64,000 nucleotides of DNA from the NCBI GenBank assembly GCA_023014335.1, contig JAECYW010000026.1, positions 434,001 to 498,000 on the forward strand. Reading direction: 5' to 3'. The notes beneath the pieces were generated by a model. It ran no database searches. It was not told the DNA's origin and saw only the letters and a list, made by a program, of their open reading frames with translations. Positions 23,040-35,930 of this stretch are shown here, one piece after another; the stretch's first letter is position 1, and each line of letters opens with the position of its first letter. Origin of the DNA: Galerina marginata (Eukaryota; Basidiomycota; Agaricomycetes; Agaricales; Galerinaceae). The position numbers and the translations under genes were made by a program.

Positions 23040-25450
23040 GGACGTTATACGGGACAGGGGGGTTGCCTCGTTTAGTCACAGACGCAACGTGCCTCCATTT
23101 TTGACACCGCATGAGTATGAAGTCATCAGGATTCATTGACTTTCATAGTCACGGCGTTGCGGATAACAAGCTTAGAGCGTTAGGACAGAGCGAATCCAAG
23201 CAGTCTAAAAAGGGTAATGAAGAATAACGGTGGCCACACTGAGGCGGAAGGGCGAGAGCAAAAGTGCTTCCATGACGAGCTGACTGTCTCATGCAGCTTG
23301 AGCTATGACAGACTTTCAAGTCGTTCTCTCTCCCTTAACATACCGGCGCAGCCAATAATTATATGTACTACGGATATTATCCGAAAATTTGCGATGCCTC
23401 CGAGTCCCGACTAAAGTTGTGCTAAATCCCGGGTTACGGTCAGGACCAAATGTGTTCGATACACCTCTCCTACCAGTGCCGAGCACGTATCTGGACCCAA
23501 ACTCGCCACTAAGTGACACCGAGTAACCAGGAGAAAGCTATCTAAGTGATGAAGATTGTTAATTGGAGCCTATATTCGATCTAACATACAAATTAACGGA
23601 TTCAACTTTATTTATACTAACTTGTTTACTGTCACTGAATTTGCGTACACGGTAATGCACGGTAGGCTCTGCCTAATACCCAAGACGGTGCGCGGCAGTC
23701 ATTGCAGCACGGTGCGTCGTGCACGGCCGTGCTCGGTACTGCCAATTTCCCTTCAACAGACGATCCTCATTGCGAACCCCTGTTTATCAGTCACCCATCA
23801 TACGCTATTCTGGACCATGAGATAGTCATACTCTGAGGAAGACTTGGTGACTAATTTGTTGACTCCTTTTGTGATCCTTGACGAAAATGAGGAATGATGT
23901 ACCATTTCATTTTGAGGTGCTAAGAATAGTTGACCGCGGTCGCAGTTCGCCCTCAGCTGACATAACCTCAATTGCTGATCGGAGCCAAGCTTCGAAAAGG
24001 ATGGGACATGCCAATTGCATGTACTCGGATGACGCATTGACAGACCACCAGTGTTCTTATTTTCATCTAAGCCGTCTACCGAGGAACTTTCTCAACCATG
24101 AGAAAATACTGTACCTTTATAGAAGGTACTCGAGTAGATCGACATTGCGCACACTGAGCTATGTATAACATTGTTGTTTGGCCCAACCGACTGCAATGAA
24201 ACAGGAATTAAAAATAGTCAACATCCTGAACGCCAGTTACCCATATGATGGTCAAGCTCAACCCTCATGGCGGTGGAAATATATGTAGCTCAAGTTCCCC
24301 ATCTTTATGACTGCATTCTATAGTGTATCGTGCGCGAGAATTTACGTTCTTAAAGTGACCACATAGACTAAAATGCCAATTGTCAAATGGATGCGAACTC
24401 GAACTCGTATATCGGCTTGCAATGACCTGATATGTCCAAGGCACTGACATGGTTGAACAGTCATTTGGCCTCTCGCAGGACTTTTAGTTTGTCTCAAGAA
24501 AGACTGTACTCATAAAAGGTCTACCGTGGACGGCCCGGGTTTCATTTTTACACCCAACTGCTGACCAGGTGCATTGAAGATAGTTCATTTCTTCGTTCAA
24601 CGTGCCAAACATAATTTTGGGCTATAGAATATATGAATGTTAGCAACTTTCTCTCCGAAATTTTATCTCAAAAGAGCTGCTGCCGTTTCTGCGCAAGATT
24701 TTCTGTGCGCGACGGCAGAAGAAGGTCGTGGGAAACTGAATTTCCCTTTGCCTCGTGGAACCTTACTCGGTCTCACGTAAGCGCCTAAAATACAGAAGGA
24801 AGTGTAAATACCTGACCATGATGCCCGGTGTCCACATTACGGAGACCGAGCGCAATTAGGCAACGGATTCTAGAAATTGTACCCGGCGATCGCTTACCGA
24901 AATCTTCCCGAACCGTATCTGCATGCCCTACCAGCTGTTCACTGTCTCTATTGCGCGGTAAGAATAAATGCGAGACCATGCAGCTTCAAGTTCATGATCA
25001 AACCTCGTGGAGGAGGCACAGAGGGGGGGGGCATCTGGAAAGATGTGACAGGATAAATTGCTAAAACAGGGCCTTTCAGGTCCGTCCTCCCGAGGCAGTT
25101 GGGTACTCTTTAGACGAGTGTACTCAAAGGCCAAATATTGATCAACATTTCCGAGTAATTTCAATACCTCGAGACCGATAGCCGTGTCTGCCTCAACGAT
25201 GACACCGAAACGAATCCTTAACACCATCAACACCATTGACCTTCCAACACGTAACGAACTACAGGCCTGCTGGGAGCTCTGCCGATTGCAGAATAATATT
25301 GGGTTTTGGGTCATATGGTTGCCCACAGGTTAGTATCTGTCTCGCCTCGATTGCATTCGCATTTGAGTGATCATATTTTGGAGTTGAGTCCAGAAACAAA
25401 GTCACAAATACAATTTGGTACAACTGATCTAATGAAAGAAATCCCAAGTA
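23040..25450. other. Intergenic, no gene supported
   Basis: Only short unrelated frames. No repeat shared with the rest of the window was noticed. A GC-rich set of GCACGGT motifs at 23655-23735 is a local curiosity (several near-copies in 80 bases). Confidence 0.45.
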
Positions 25451-25455
25451 ATTGA

Positions 25456-26723
25456 TCATGCAGACCATGAGAGCATTGTCAGTGTATAACTGTCCCCATC
25501 GCCGATGGACCATTGTTTTTCTGGCTTCGCGTCCGCGGCCAACCACAGCAGCTTACGTTCGACAATGTCGTATTTGTGTGAGTAGGCGAAGCGGATATAT
25601 TCTCCTTCGTAGATCAAAATTGGTTCCTGGTTCTTGAGGCGTAAGGAGGTCTCTTTCAGACATTTGAAATATGCCTCATTTCGGCCTTGTACCTGTCGGG
25701 ACAACGGATCGAGGCGTTAACCTGTGCCACTCAGTTCTTACGGACAGTAACTTACCTCGTTGTAGTGGGGTTTGTAATCGAAGCATGAAATTTCGATGAC
25801 TTCCGCTCCATACAACTTGTTGAGGACCCGAAGGGCGTTCAAAGCGAACCGCCTTGTAACCCCACACCTATCGTTGTATGCGCGTCGAATCTCGTCAGGG
25901 TCGTGCGCCTTGCTGTCGATGGCCACGAGGAAGCAGTCCTGCTGCCTTAAGACCTGGCCGAATGAACGAATAAACTGCGCCGCATCGTCTAAGTTGGGAG
26001 ACTGAGTTATTATTTGCCTGGATGTGTGAGTAGGTCAGTGAAATTCGACTTACTGCGTGTCATATTTCCGATAGATGATCCGAGCCAGAGAACAAATCGA
26101 GGAGAACCAGTGACGTCCATAAGCCATACACGTCCGTCGTCGTACGTTCCCCATAATCCTGCAAGGCTGATACGAGTATAACGTCCGCGAAGCTCTCCGA
26201 GAGTACGTATGAGCTCGGCTCTGTCTAAGTCAAGCGCGAGGTAAGTCGCTGACTTTCCTTGGGCTTCAATAGCATCTAGGATCAACGCCGTCTTGCGAAG
26301 GGCACTAAAAGAACGAAAAATTGGGAAATAATGAATTCTTAAGTAGTCTCAATTACACTGAGTAATGACATACCCTGCACCAAGTTCGAGGATAGTCGCA
26401 CCATCTGGAACAGCGTCTGCGATTTGCGACGCATATTTGGAGAGAAGGTTTATCTCGACCCCCGTAAGGTAATAATCAGGCTGATATGTGATCTCTTCGA
26501 AGAGGCGAAGGCCTTCTTCGTCGTACAGCAGCAAGCTCGGAAGTTCCTTCTCGTTGTAACCGCGAGAAAGGCCGGCAGACACTTCCGCACGAATGCCTTC
26601 TTCGAGGCCTGATTCAATTCCTGAAGTACCCTTGGACCGAATATCAAGGATGGGGATTTCCAATCGGCCTGGAGACTTGAAACTGGGAGCGACAGGGATT
26701 ATGAATGGTGGCGACACAAGCAT
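25456..26723 (-). CDS. EgtD/EasF-like SAM-dependent N-methyltransferase
   Basis: Four exons keep phase: 26723-26374, 26304-26054, 25988-25756 and 25692-25456 (356 residues). Motifs in order: ILDIRSKG; LPSLLLYDEEGLRLFEEI and TYQPDYYLTGVEINLL (substrate-binding lead of the family); ATILELGAGALRKTALIL (SAM-binding glycine motif I); YLALDLD; ISLAGLWGTYDDG; FVLWLGSSIGNMTRNDAA (the GN(M/F)xR signature); and AIDSKAHDP with an AYND. EgtD makes hercynine from histidine; EasF/FgaMT methylates 4-dimethylallyltryptophan. The sulfatase-like C-terminal half of fungal Egt1 is absent, so this is a stand-alone methyltransferase whose amine substrate is unknown. It is divergently oriented to the MFS gene at 27881. 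GTG 26756 is in frame but ATG 26723 is the first ATG. Confidence 0.82.
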
Positions 26724-27880
26724 CGTGAAGGTGTTGTAAGCCGAAAGATTGACCACCTTTTGACGACCAATTTCTGGTTTATATCAGGCAGTAAGAGCCG
26801 ACTTTGTACCTGGCCGCATGGTCAGTCCGTTGTGATGAATGTCACTTTGAGGAAAAGGGGCTAATACGAATCAGAATTTTGGGAACTCATAAAATGCCGA
26901 TATCCTCGCGAAAGCATGATTGAGATATCCCGGACAATAGATCCTAGTTGAAGTTCAATGACGTGATCCAGTTGAGCCACTGACTGACTTCCCATTCTGG
27001 GCGCCAGTTGAGAAAGAAAGATATGTGTGCATGAAGTATATATACAGGCTACCGGATATAGCTCAAAGGATGTCAGGTGGAGAGTTCGCCTACAGGGAGG
27101 AGTTTTGGTGTCGATTTCATGCCAGTAGCGCAAGCTTAGCAAGGTTGAGAAAAGTGTGCGCAGACATATTTTCAAAGTCCAAAACAATTTCCTGACACAG
27201 TTCAGGGGGAGTTGGTTGGTAAAAGAACAATAGACCTCATATACTGTCCGATTGCGTTAAATTCGGACGTCCCGCGTCACCCTGTTTTTTTCTGACACGG
27301 GATTTAAATAAATCTTTCTCGAATTTTCTGAAATTCTGGGATTTGGTTCGAATTGAACGAAATGAGACGGTATCCTGAGCCATAAGGTACATCACATTAT
27401 CGCAATCTGTCTACAAGGGTCCAATATAGGGTGCCTTCGCTTCATTGCTCCACCAGCGATAAAATTATGGAGTTAGCGCAAACTGATGGAAGAGGGTCAA
27501 ATGTTCTGTGTGCTTTAGTCTCGTGCCGGCCTCTTTTATCGACCCATATCGGGATATCTCACCGCCTTCACGGAATCGAAGGAAAAGATCTAATCAGACA
27601 ATAATTACTGTACATGGTACAGATCGTAGGCCGATTTAATTTTACTTGACATCAAGTCGGTGGCTCTCGTAGCTTCTCTTCGGAACGGGTGAAGTTCGGC
27701 GAAACGCTTGAGTCCTCGAATCTCGGACCAGCAAATACAGCCTCTGTCAACGTGGGCAAGTTGTGCACAACAGTCCTTCCTGCTACTTGCTGCCCTCCCC
27801 TTCCGTTTATCAACACACTCCCTTGGCTCAACCTTCTTGAACACAACTCCATCCATCCATTAATTGCCTGGGACCCAGAA
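26724..27880. promoter_or_regulatory. Divergent intergenic region, methyltransferase and MFS genes
   Basis: About 1.16 kb separates two divergently transcribed genes with no coding sequence between. It could hold a shared regulatory region. I saw no clear TATA for the MFS gene. Confidence 0.3.
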
Positions 27881-29738
27881 ATGAAGTTGTCGACCAAAGA
27901 TCTCCCCTTCATCAAACACGAAATCGTTCCCTGTATTGCCTCAGATGCTCCCAAAACGCTTAGCCCAGGGCTACATACAACAGACTTTCCTGATGGAGGA
28001 GCAAGGGCTTGGTCCGTTGTAGCTGGCGTAAATACCGTTCTAATTCCATCGTTGTCCCGGCCACTCACATAACCTTGAACAGGCGGTCTTCATGTCCTTT
28101 GCTACGTGAGCGGTCCATCTCACAACTATGCAAATTTTCTTATCAAGGGGTTTAGATTTGGCTGGATTAATTCGTTCGGTGTAGGTCTCAGATCTTATTA
28201 CCACAACCACCCCAGGACTGACCTTCGCACAGGTTTTCCAGACGTACTATGAAATAAACACCTTCAAATACAAGTCTGCATCCACAATCGCGTGGATAGG
28301 CTCTGCCCAGTATGGACTCATTTTCGTTCCGGTATGATATTTTCTCCTTTAGCGATCACAACCGCCAATCCAAGATTTTCAGGCCCTTTTCACTGGGCGT
28401 ATGCTTGACCTTGGCCATTACAATGTACCTCTGGCAATTAGTAGTGCCTTATATGTCGCTTCGTTGGTAAGAACGTATTTGTGACACTGGACTGTCGTTT
28501 ATCTGGAATTAGTTCCTAGTGGCAGAATGCAAAACATATTGGCAATTCCTCGTATGCCAGGGCGTCGCCACAGGTGTAAGTTCTCGTGGTCATTGTGCTT
28601 ATAATGACTCAAATGTTTCTGCAGATATTGGCTGGGATGCTCTTTGGAAGCACACCCGCGATTATATCTCACTGGTGTAAGTCGGCTGAGGGGTACGTAG
28701 CCATAAGCTCATCTAACCCACAAGTTTAGTTCAGAAACGGAGATCAGCAGCATTCGGCATCCTTGCCGTAGGATCCAGCGTTGGAGGGACTACACTTCCA
28801 ATTGCGACCCAACAGCTTTTCAATACAGTGGGTTTCCAATGGGCTATACGGATCATAGCCTTTTTGTTGGCTGGGATGGTCCTAGCGGCAAACCTGGTAG
28901 GATCTTGCACCATTCTGCCATGCCATTACTCAATAACCGATGTAGTTATTACGTCCTAGATTACCTCCTTCAAAGGCAAATGGAATGGTATTTAACTGGT
29001 CTGAGTTTGCTAATCCTGCCTTCATTCTTTGTGGTGCGTTTACCACCCATCGAAGGATTAGCCCCGGTTAACCATCGTCCAGTTCTCGCGTATAACGTAA
29101 CTTTCCTCGGTTTATTCGTGCCACTCATCTACCTGGACCTTTCTGGTCAATATTCCGGGCTCTCTCCTAGGTTTACATTTTACTTGATTGCCATCGCAAA
29201 TGGCTCGTCTCTTATCGGTCGAATATCCTCCGGAATACTTGCGGACAAATACGGGGCAGTCAACACACTAATTCCGTTCACTTTAATAGGTGGTGTAATG
29301 ACCTATGCCTGGCCCTACGCAACGACAATTGCGTCACTCGTGGTTGTATCGATCCTCTACGGAAGTGCGACAGGTGCATTTGTCAGCTTACTTCCGAGCG
29401 CACCAGCCCGTTTGGGTGGGATGAGTAGTGCAGGTCAACGGTTTGTCCAATCCCAGATTTTCCTGTGTACCCATTGCCAATTGTTCTGCCCTCTCTAGAA
29501 TCGGACTGGCAATTTCCTGCATCGTGCGTTTTCATTCGTTTGCACGATACCTGCTCTAAAACCGATATTCTAGGCATTTGGCGCCGCTGGTGGTCCCCCC
29601 CTTGCTGGTGCAATTCGTACAAAGTCGGGAAGCTTTCAAGACGTAGGGCTATACGCGGGATCTGTGATCCTCCTGGGCTGCATCCTCCTTATTCTTACTA
29701 AACGTTTAGCGCTGGGAAAATGGACTGGGAAGTTCTGA
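27881..29738 (+). CDS. MFS transporter, monocarboxylate-porter-like
   Basis: Twelve exons were joined with consistent phase (first 27881-28027, last 29574-29738), giving 431 residues. The cytosolic N-terminus ends in DFPDGGARAWSVVAG, the standard entry to helix 1 of fungal monocarboxylate-porter-like MFS proteins. FGWINSFGVFQTYYE, STIAWIGSAQYGLIFVP, LFTGRMLDLGHY, HWFQKRRSAAFGI and SSVGGTTLPI follow as expected. The loop between helices 6 and 7 starts LRPRLPP. The second half has LIGRISSGILADKYG and ends LLGCILLILTKRL. Exons 2, 3 and 11 are only 23-25 nt. The substrate cannot be read from sequence. Its neighbours, a methyltransferase and a dioxygenase, suggest import of a precursor or export of a small-molecule product. 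Confidence 0.85.
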
Positions 29739-29739
29739 A

Positions 29740-30890
29740 TATACAGTACAAGTTGAGCCTGGAAATATACTGCTCTGACTACATGAGTTGTAGAAATATA
29801 AATGCATTTTTAGAACCAAAACGGCGAAGCCGCGTCTGCTTGAACGTGTCCCCGCCGAACTGGAACGAGGCACAGCTTGTTTCTAATACTCATAATTATG
29901 GTATATTATCTGTTGCATTAATAATCATTGGTCAACTTGCTGGTGTTTCTACCCCAATCAACGACTATAACGAAGGTTGGTCAAAAACTTTATGTTATGA
30001 TGCCTACCCCCAGGCAGACAACCACCTGGATAATTTTCGGGTCCTCGACAGATCCTCGCCTGCTGCCCAGGTTTAGCGTAAAACTTTTCTGAAAGGTGGG
30101 AGGGATTGATAAAAGCCTGCCTGTGGGAGAAGTCTCGCTGAGCGGCCATTGTCGAGGGCGGGCATCTGAAGAAATCAAAGTTTTGATCACGCCGTAGCCT
30201 TAACTAAGAATATGCACTCTTTCCGCCCTTCCCGGTCATAAATTCCTTCCTTCCTCCCTTCCAGTGAGTTCCAGTCCCCAAGATTCGGTGATTAGCATAA
30301 AATCTTTACCCTTGACGATACTGGTAGACAGGTTAAAAAAATACCCCGGACACGAGTACCCGCCACTCTTGTGTCGGCCCGCTAGCCAAGTCTGATGAAG
30401 TATGCTGAGTCGTCTGAGTGTTTTTAAACACCAACAGAAGAATGGAAGGAAAGAAGATCAGCAACCGGGATGCCACAAGTGAAAGAGCTGTTTCTCCGAG
30501 CTCTTCTTGATTCATCGTGTAAGGATCTATATCTGTGAAGACAAAACGAGCTTTCAACGACGTAGTATCCGGTTATTTCTAAAAAGGCCGAGTAGGTATT
30601 TTAATTTTAGACTTCGCAGTGGAGAAATCATGGTCTAACAATGGTCATAGCATTCTACTACCCTCCGTACCTCCCGTCTAATCACAATGGAAATGACCTG
30701 ATTGCCAGAATTCATCCGAGGAATCGACGCGCTGTCGACATTCATTTCGTTGAGGGTTGAGGCCTTTTCAGGAATGCATTGATGTGATTGAACGTGCTAG
30801 GGATGTCCATTTAAATCTCCAGAGGGAGAGATTTAGAAGGGGATCGGAACCAATTCCCTCGCCATTTTTTCAGCTCAAACGTTGCAAAGT
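29740..30890. other. Intergenic between MFS and dioxygenase genes
   Basis: No gene supported on either strand. Contains long AT-rich stretches near 29890-29930. Likely carries the promoter of the dioxygenase gene. Confidence 0.45.
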
Positions 30891-30894
30891 CGCA

Positions 30895-32075
30895 ATGACA
30901 ATGAAACCTGCCTCACAACTGTCGAAAGACTACCCTCTTTCTCAAAGGCAAATTGACGAGTACCAAAAAACGTTGGTTGTTTTCTACCTTTGATGACTCT
31001 AACCTAACAGTGTACGCAACGATAAGGGTCACATCTTACTTTATAATGTTGTTCCACCAGCCCAGGTCGCAAGGTTACGCGCTGCGGTGCTCAAAACCCA
31101 CAACTCCCTCTTAACAGAAGAAGACCGTAGCCCTGCGATGACGACCTACGATAAAGCATTCCGTCTGACTGAGAACCTATGGGAGGTCAACGATGTTGTC
31201 AAGGCGCATGTTCTCTCAAAGAGATACGCAGGTGTGTTCCATCCAGATTAAGGGCCACCATCGCATATGAATGACTTGGAGTAGGTATTGCCGCGAAACT
31301 ATTGGGGTGTCGCGATGTCCGAGTCTATCATGACCTAACCTTCTTCAAGGAAGGCCTCGGCAAAGGATCTGTGACACCGTATCACCAAGATGGCCACTAC
31401 TGGTATGCTAATTCTTTTTCTCTAAACTTACTGCGACATACCGACTATCGACTCCAACAGGCCGTTAGATACAGAGAAGTGCATCACACTCTGGACCCCA
31501 TTAGTAGACTGTCCGCTTGAGATGGGACCTATGTCTTTCGTTTCGGGTTCGCACCACAGTCGGGATGCTGAGCATCTAGAGATTTCGGACGAAAGCGATG
31601 CGTTCATTCGCAATTTAATTCAAGAGAAGAAGTTGACCATAGCGGGGGCGCAACACATGAATGCTGGTGATGCTACATTGTAAGCGTTTCGTCTCTTCTG
31701 AAAGCAAGGGAATTTATTTGAATATCCTAAACCAGCCATTCTTGCTGGACATACCACGCTGCAGGAGCTAACAAAACTCAAAGCACTCGGGAGGCCTTCG
31801 CAATCGCATATTTCGATGCGGACGCTGAAATTCCTATGCATTCACCAGTAAACAAACGTCGTGCTGCCAACTTAGCCAAGTGGTTTCCAGGTGGCGAGCC
31901 CGGAAAATTAGCTGCGACGGCTAAGAATCCTGCTGTGCTTGAGTTGAATCTTATTGTTGGAGACTGTACCAACGTAGGCAATAGTGCGCTGACATCCTCG
32001 GTTATTAGATTTATCTATGTCTTCACTTTTTTGGTGTCTTTGGCATTCGCCGGGCGCTATTTTTATGCTCTCTAG
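30895..32075 (+). CDS. Phytanoyl-CoA dioxygenase (PhyH) family Fe(II)/2OG oxygenase
   Basis: Exons 30895-30971, 31011-31231, 31285-31402, 31461-31679 and 31736-32075 keep phase (324 residues). QIDEYQKT resembles the family's opening helix. The metal site is complete: His and Asp in TPYHQDGHYWPLD, and the distal His in CWTYHAAGANKTQSTREAF, followed by the Arg that binds 2-oxoglutarate. VSGSHHSRDAEH is the usual loop after strand IV. The last 30 residues (IRFIYVFTFLVSLAFAG) are hydrophobic and could be a tail anchor, unusual for the family. The first intron is only 39 nt. Family members hydroxylate or otherwise oxidise lipids and amine or terpenoid natural products. Proximity to the methyltransferase and transporter suggests a shared pathway, but this is inference. 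Confidence 0.83.
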
Positions 32076-32496
32076 TTTTTCTTATGTCGAGGAATCGTTG
32101 GGATATGGTAGGATAGCCTTCTACGCGGTGTGCATCAATAGATAAATAGGATATATATTACAGATCTCTCGAGCCAAGCCTGCTGATTTCACTGCAGCAT
32201 CCTGTGCTACGTGAAAGGACTGGTCAGTATCCCTGGTCCACCCGAAATAAGGCAACATCCGCGTTGCGCTTAAGATCCATGGAAAACTGTTATGGTATAA
32301 TCACAAGCCCTGATATTCTAGAACGGGGTCTCACTATCATCTTTGGATAGGCCCATCTATGTACGGTGACGGAAGGTCGTGCGTCATGAAATCTCGACAT
32401 GAGAAGTACCCAAATTGCTCTCGGACAACGAAGTTGGAGGATTGACACAACAGTTCAAGTGTCCTCGCCTCGACTATTTTTGGTGTAAGCTGCTGC

Positions 32497-32988
32497 TTGG
32501 ACACCAGGACAACGACAACCAGGACCAACACAACACTTTCATTTCCACACCTTTACCTCCTCCTTCTCTTCGTTTCCCTCTTACCACCCCGCTCTGCCCT
32601 AACTTCACCCAACAAAAAAGCCAAGGTACTCGAGAGTACACCACGACAGGACGGACGATACCAATCACGACAGCTTTCGTTTTCGACCAGCTGGAGATTT
32701 GTTCTGGAATCGGTATTGCACGTCACAGCGATGAGGACGAACCAGGTCCTGAAAGACCATCGAACGTCAAAGGCTAGTGGCGTTCAAAGTCCTGGTGGTG
32801 GTGGTACGATTGGGTTGGGCGTAGTAGGTGAAGCCGACGATGCAGTCGACGGTCGTTCTGGATCTGACGTCAACGTTGACCGTATTTGCCACTGTTTCCG
32901 ACTCCGTTGGAGACAAGTTGGGTCTTCGTTGTTGGTACAAGTTGTGATGTTAACCAGACGACGCGATGTTGAGGCCTCTGTACTATAG
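32497..32988 (+). CDS. Hypothetical frame, doubtful
   Basis: An open frame of 163 residues with a hydrophobic patch near the N-terminus (LYLLLLFVSLL) and a Gly-rich middle. It lies in a low-complexity CA/TC-rich stretch, has no recognised domain and overlaps another open plus-strand frame. It could be chance. Confidence 0.15.
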   Translation: MDTRTTTTRTNTTLSFPHLYLLLLFVSLLPPRSALTSPNKKAKVLESTPRQDGRYQSRQLSFSTSWRFVLESVLHVTAMRTNQVLKDHRTSKASGVQSPGGGGTIGLGVVGEADDAVDGRSGSDVNVDRICHCFRLRWRQVGSSLLVQVVMLTRRRDVEASVL

Positions 32989-33269
32989 GTGAAAAAGTGA
33001 AGGAATTAGATATGGGGTAAGAGAGAGGAAAGAACGGAAACCGTACGAAATTCTGTATACTCCATATACAACCACTCTGCTATGCAAATCCGATAATATA
33101 CCCAAAACTGACCCAGGAACTTGATGAACCACGAGTGGTGAATTGAACGCGGTGGTAGGGTGTTCGTACCGGCAGGGATGAACGGGAAGGAGTTTCAAGG
33201 CGCTTTGATGGGAAGATACATGAGGGGAGGACCATTCTGGATATCATAGGCTCGGCCCGAGGTGAGACG

Positions 33270-35930
33270 TTGTGTGTCGCGGAAGAGAAGCCGGATCTCG
33301 GCAACGTCGAGCGATCATCGATCATTGATCCAGGAATTCACATCCGTCTTGCTTTTCTTCCTACTTTCTTTCCCCGGCCCTCCCACTGCCAGCAACTCGA
33401 CCTCAGCCACAATGGACGCCAATTCCTTATTTTCGTCACCCTCTATTCAGATTGTTCTACAACTCGAGGAGCTCGAGGGTTGAAAATTTCACATCATATG
33501 TTCTGACGTGGCGGTCACTCCGTCGCGTTAGATTTCTTCTTTCAGGAAAACGTACTTCTACCTCAGGCTGCAGGTAAGAAGCATCCATATCTCCTACTAT
33601 TACCAAGTAAACCCTCTATTGACTTATTCCTTCCACGTAGTTCGGATTAGTCGCCTTCCTGGATCCAGCGACTTCTGCCTTACTGCTTGATGAGTCTCGA
33701 CCTGGTGATTCATTGGGGTTGCAACGTTGGCTATATATTCGGGCTTAAAGCAGGCAACTGTGTAAATTAAATCGTTCTTATTCTTCTGCCAGAGTACAAA
33801 ACGAACCTACATTTCCTTTCTATAGCTCCGTACAACTGCCGTCAACTTTTCCATATGACGTGTGCACTCCGTCGACCTGCTAGTCCGACTTTCGATCCTC
33901 AACCAGGCCTGCCAACCGGCGGACGTCCCATTCATGGGCCGGCGACTTTTCTCTTGTAGCAATCCGACCGGCATTGCCTGCATCTTCGAGGCGGCACGTC
34001 AAGTCAATATCGCATCTCCCTCTCCTTCCGGGTTTCCGTTGCCCGAGAGACGAGCGTGAAAGGCATCGAAGAATGCAGTCATGGACAGATGGACTAGTTT
34101 AGTACTCAGACTTACCATGCTGGTGTTTTGGGTTACTCAGGTGCAGGCCGAAGCGACGGGTTGGCAGGAAAACCCGGAATGTTCTGCGCCGCGTGTTTCG
34201 TCCCTCTCAAGCTGACTTGTCATGTCTGACAACCCAACGTCAATCAACTGGGTCAAGTCTAGCACGCATACGTGTACATGCAAGCAGCGACGCAGACACT
34301 GGCCCTTTGCTGGCATCGGAATTTACGTCCATAACAATCTTCGCATTTGGAAGCAACCCTTTCCGCCCGCATGCCCTCGACGTAGACCCTTTTCTACACA
34401 CCTCGTCCCATCTCGGCTCTCCTCCGAATGGCAATGCAGATATCGACAGTGCGAGCTCGAACTCTCGAACTCGAAGAAGTTTCCTAGATCTAGTCTAAAC
34501 CCACTGCGGCCAGGTCTCCTCCCTCCACGTACCCTGCCAGTGGTCGTTCGGCTTATTACTCAAACTCGAAGCGCCCACCTATACGACAATATTAGCACCC
34601 TTGCTCGCCTCATCGACTGGCACTGCATACCCTCGAATTTGGTCACCTCATCGTTGTTGCTAGCGCCAAGCCTTGCTCGACATTTACGACGATATGGGGT
34701 GTACCGTCCTCTGAATCGAGGCGTACTCGGTAGAAACCTCGTTTCAGATCTGTAGCCACTGCATCAATTGTCAACACTGCCGCAGATCGCCTCACATGCT
34801 TTCCCTTCTACTTTCTTTCACCCGCCTTCCTAGCAACTCAGAGTCAGTCGCAATGGAGCCGATGTCTGGATTTCGTCACTCTCTTATTGAGAATTATCGA
34901 CATCTTGAAGGTTTAAAACTCTTTACAATCTGTTTTCTGACGTGACGTGGCAGGCATTTCGTCGCGTTCCATTCCTCCAACTTCGAGGAAACGCTCAAGG
35001 TAAGAAATATGTTTCTTTCCTACTATTATTAAAGTGTTATACGGACTTACTCTTTCTGTCTAGCTTCCTGGATCCAGCAACCGTTGCTTTACGGCTTTGC
35101 TTAGGTCTCGACCTGATGATTCGTTAAGGATATCTATATTTGAGCTTGAAGCAGGCGACTGGGTAAGTTGATCCGTTATTCGTTCCCTCGGAGAGTACAA
35201 AACGAATCTACGTTGACTTTCTATAGTTTCATTCTATACGACCAGCTCTTTGCTGGCATCCGAATCTATGCCCACCACGATTATCGGATTTGGACCCGCC
35301 ATTTCCTCCCGCCCGATCTTCGCCAACTCCGAGTCTCCCCTCTTTTCCGAATGACGACGCCAATATTCATGATGATGAAAATGCTCTTCACCAGCCCTGC
35401 CAGTGGTCGTCCGGTCCATTGGCATTACTAAAACTCAAAGCACCAACCCCTCCCATAACGTCAGCAGCCTGGGTCGCATCACAGACCGACATGGCCTGAC
35501 CTCGAATTTGGCCTTCCTCTCCGAGACACTTTCAGTGGCCTCCGGTTCAAAATAGTTTGGCATCCAGTCGCGCTCTTGGACCTTGACATGTATCTCGGGT
35601 ATCGGACTCGTTGCTGCTGCTTCGTGTAGGTAATTAGTGCCAAGTCCCGCGTGATGTTTTACAACGATTCGGTGTGTATGTACCCGCCTTCCTGTCAAGG
35701 AAACTCGTTCGAAAACCTCATCTTTAGCTACCACTTCTCAACCCCGGTAACCTGCTCACCATTTCTACTGTAAGTTATCACTTACCTCCATGCTACTCCC
35801 CGATATAATTGTATAATTCCGTTGTCCCATCCAGTATATCCATCGACCCTTCAGAATTAGCTCAAAATTACTAATGATCAGTACAGCCGCCAACGTCCAA
35901 TCTGAAGCTTTTGATGCTTGGTGCCGTGTT
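33270..35930 (+). repeat. Block X copy 2
   Basis: Aligns along its length with 3300-5890 and, inverted, with 56250-59180. It starts with GAGAAGCCGGATCTCGGCAA, shared with the end of copy 3. It contains the two related halves (about 33310-34790 and 34800-35900) but not the tail seen in copies 1 and 3. The first half opens MDANSLFSSPSIQIVLQLEE and stops soon after. Later readable segments are LVAFLDPAT, a serine/proline-rich stretch and ASSDADTGPLLASEF with a C-terminal PPNGNADIDSASSN. Shared intron positions argue for an ancestral spliced gene; stops argue that this copy is dead. Confidence 0.65.

Noticed and set aside
25738..26005. Plus-strand frames over the methyltransferase gene
   Set aside because: They are antisense shadows; the minus strand carries the conserved motifs and consistent splice phases.
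27605..28072. Minus-strand frames across the first MFS exon
   Set aside because: Antisense shadow of a coding exon whose plus-strand reading has the family N-terminus.
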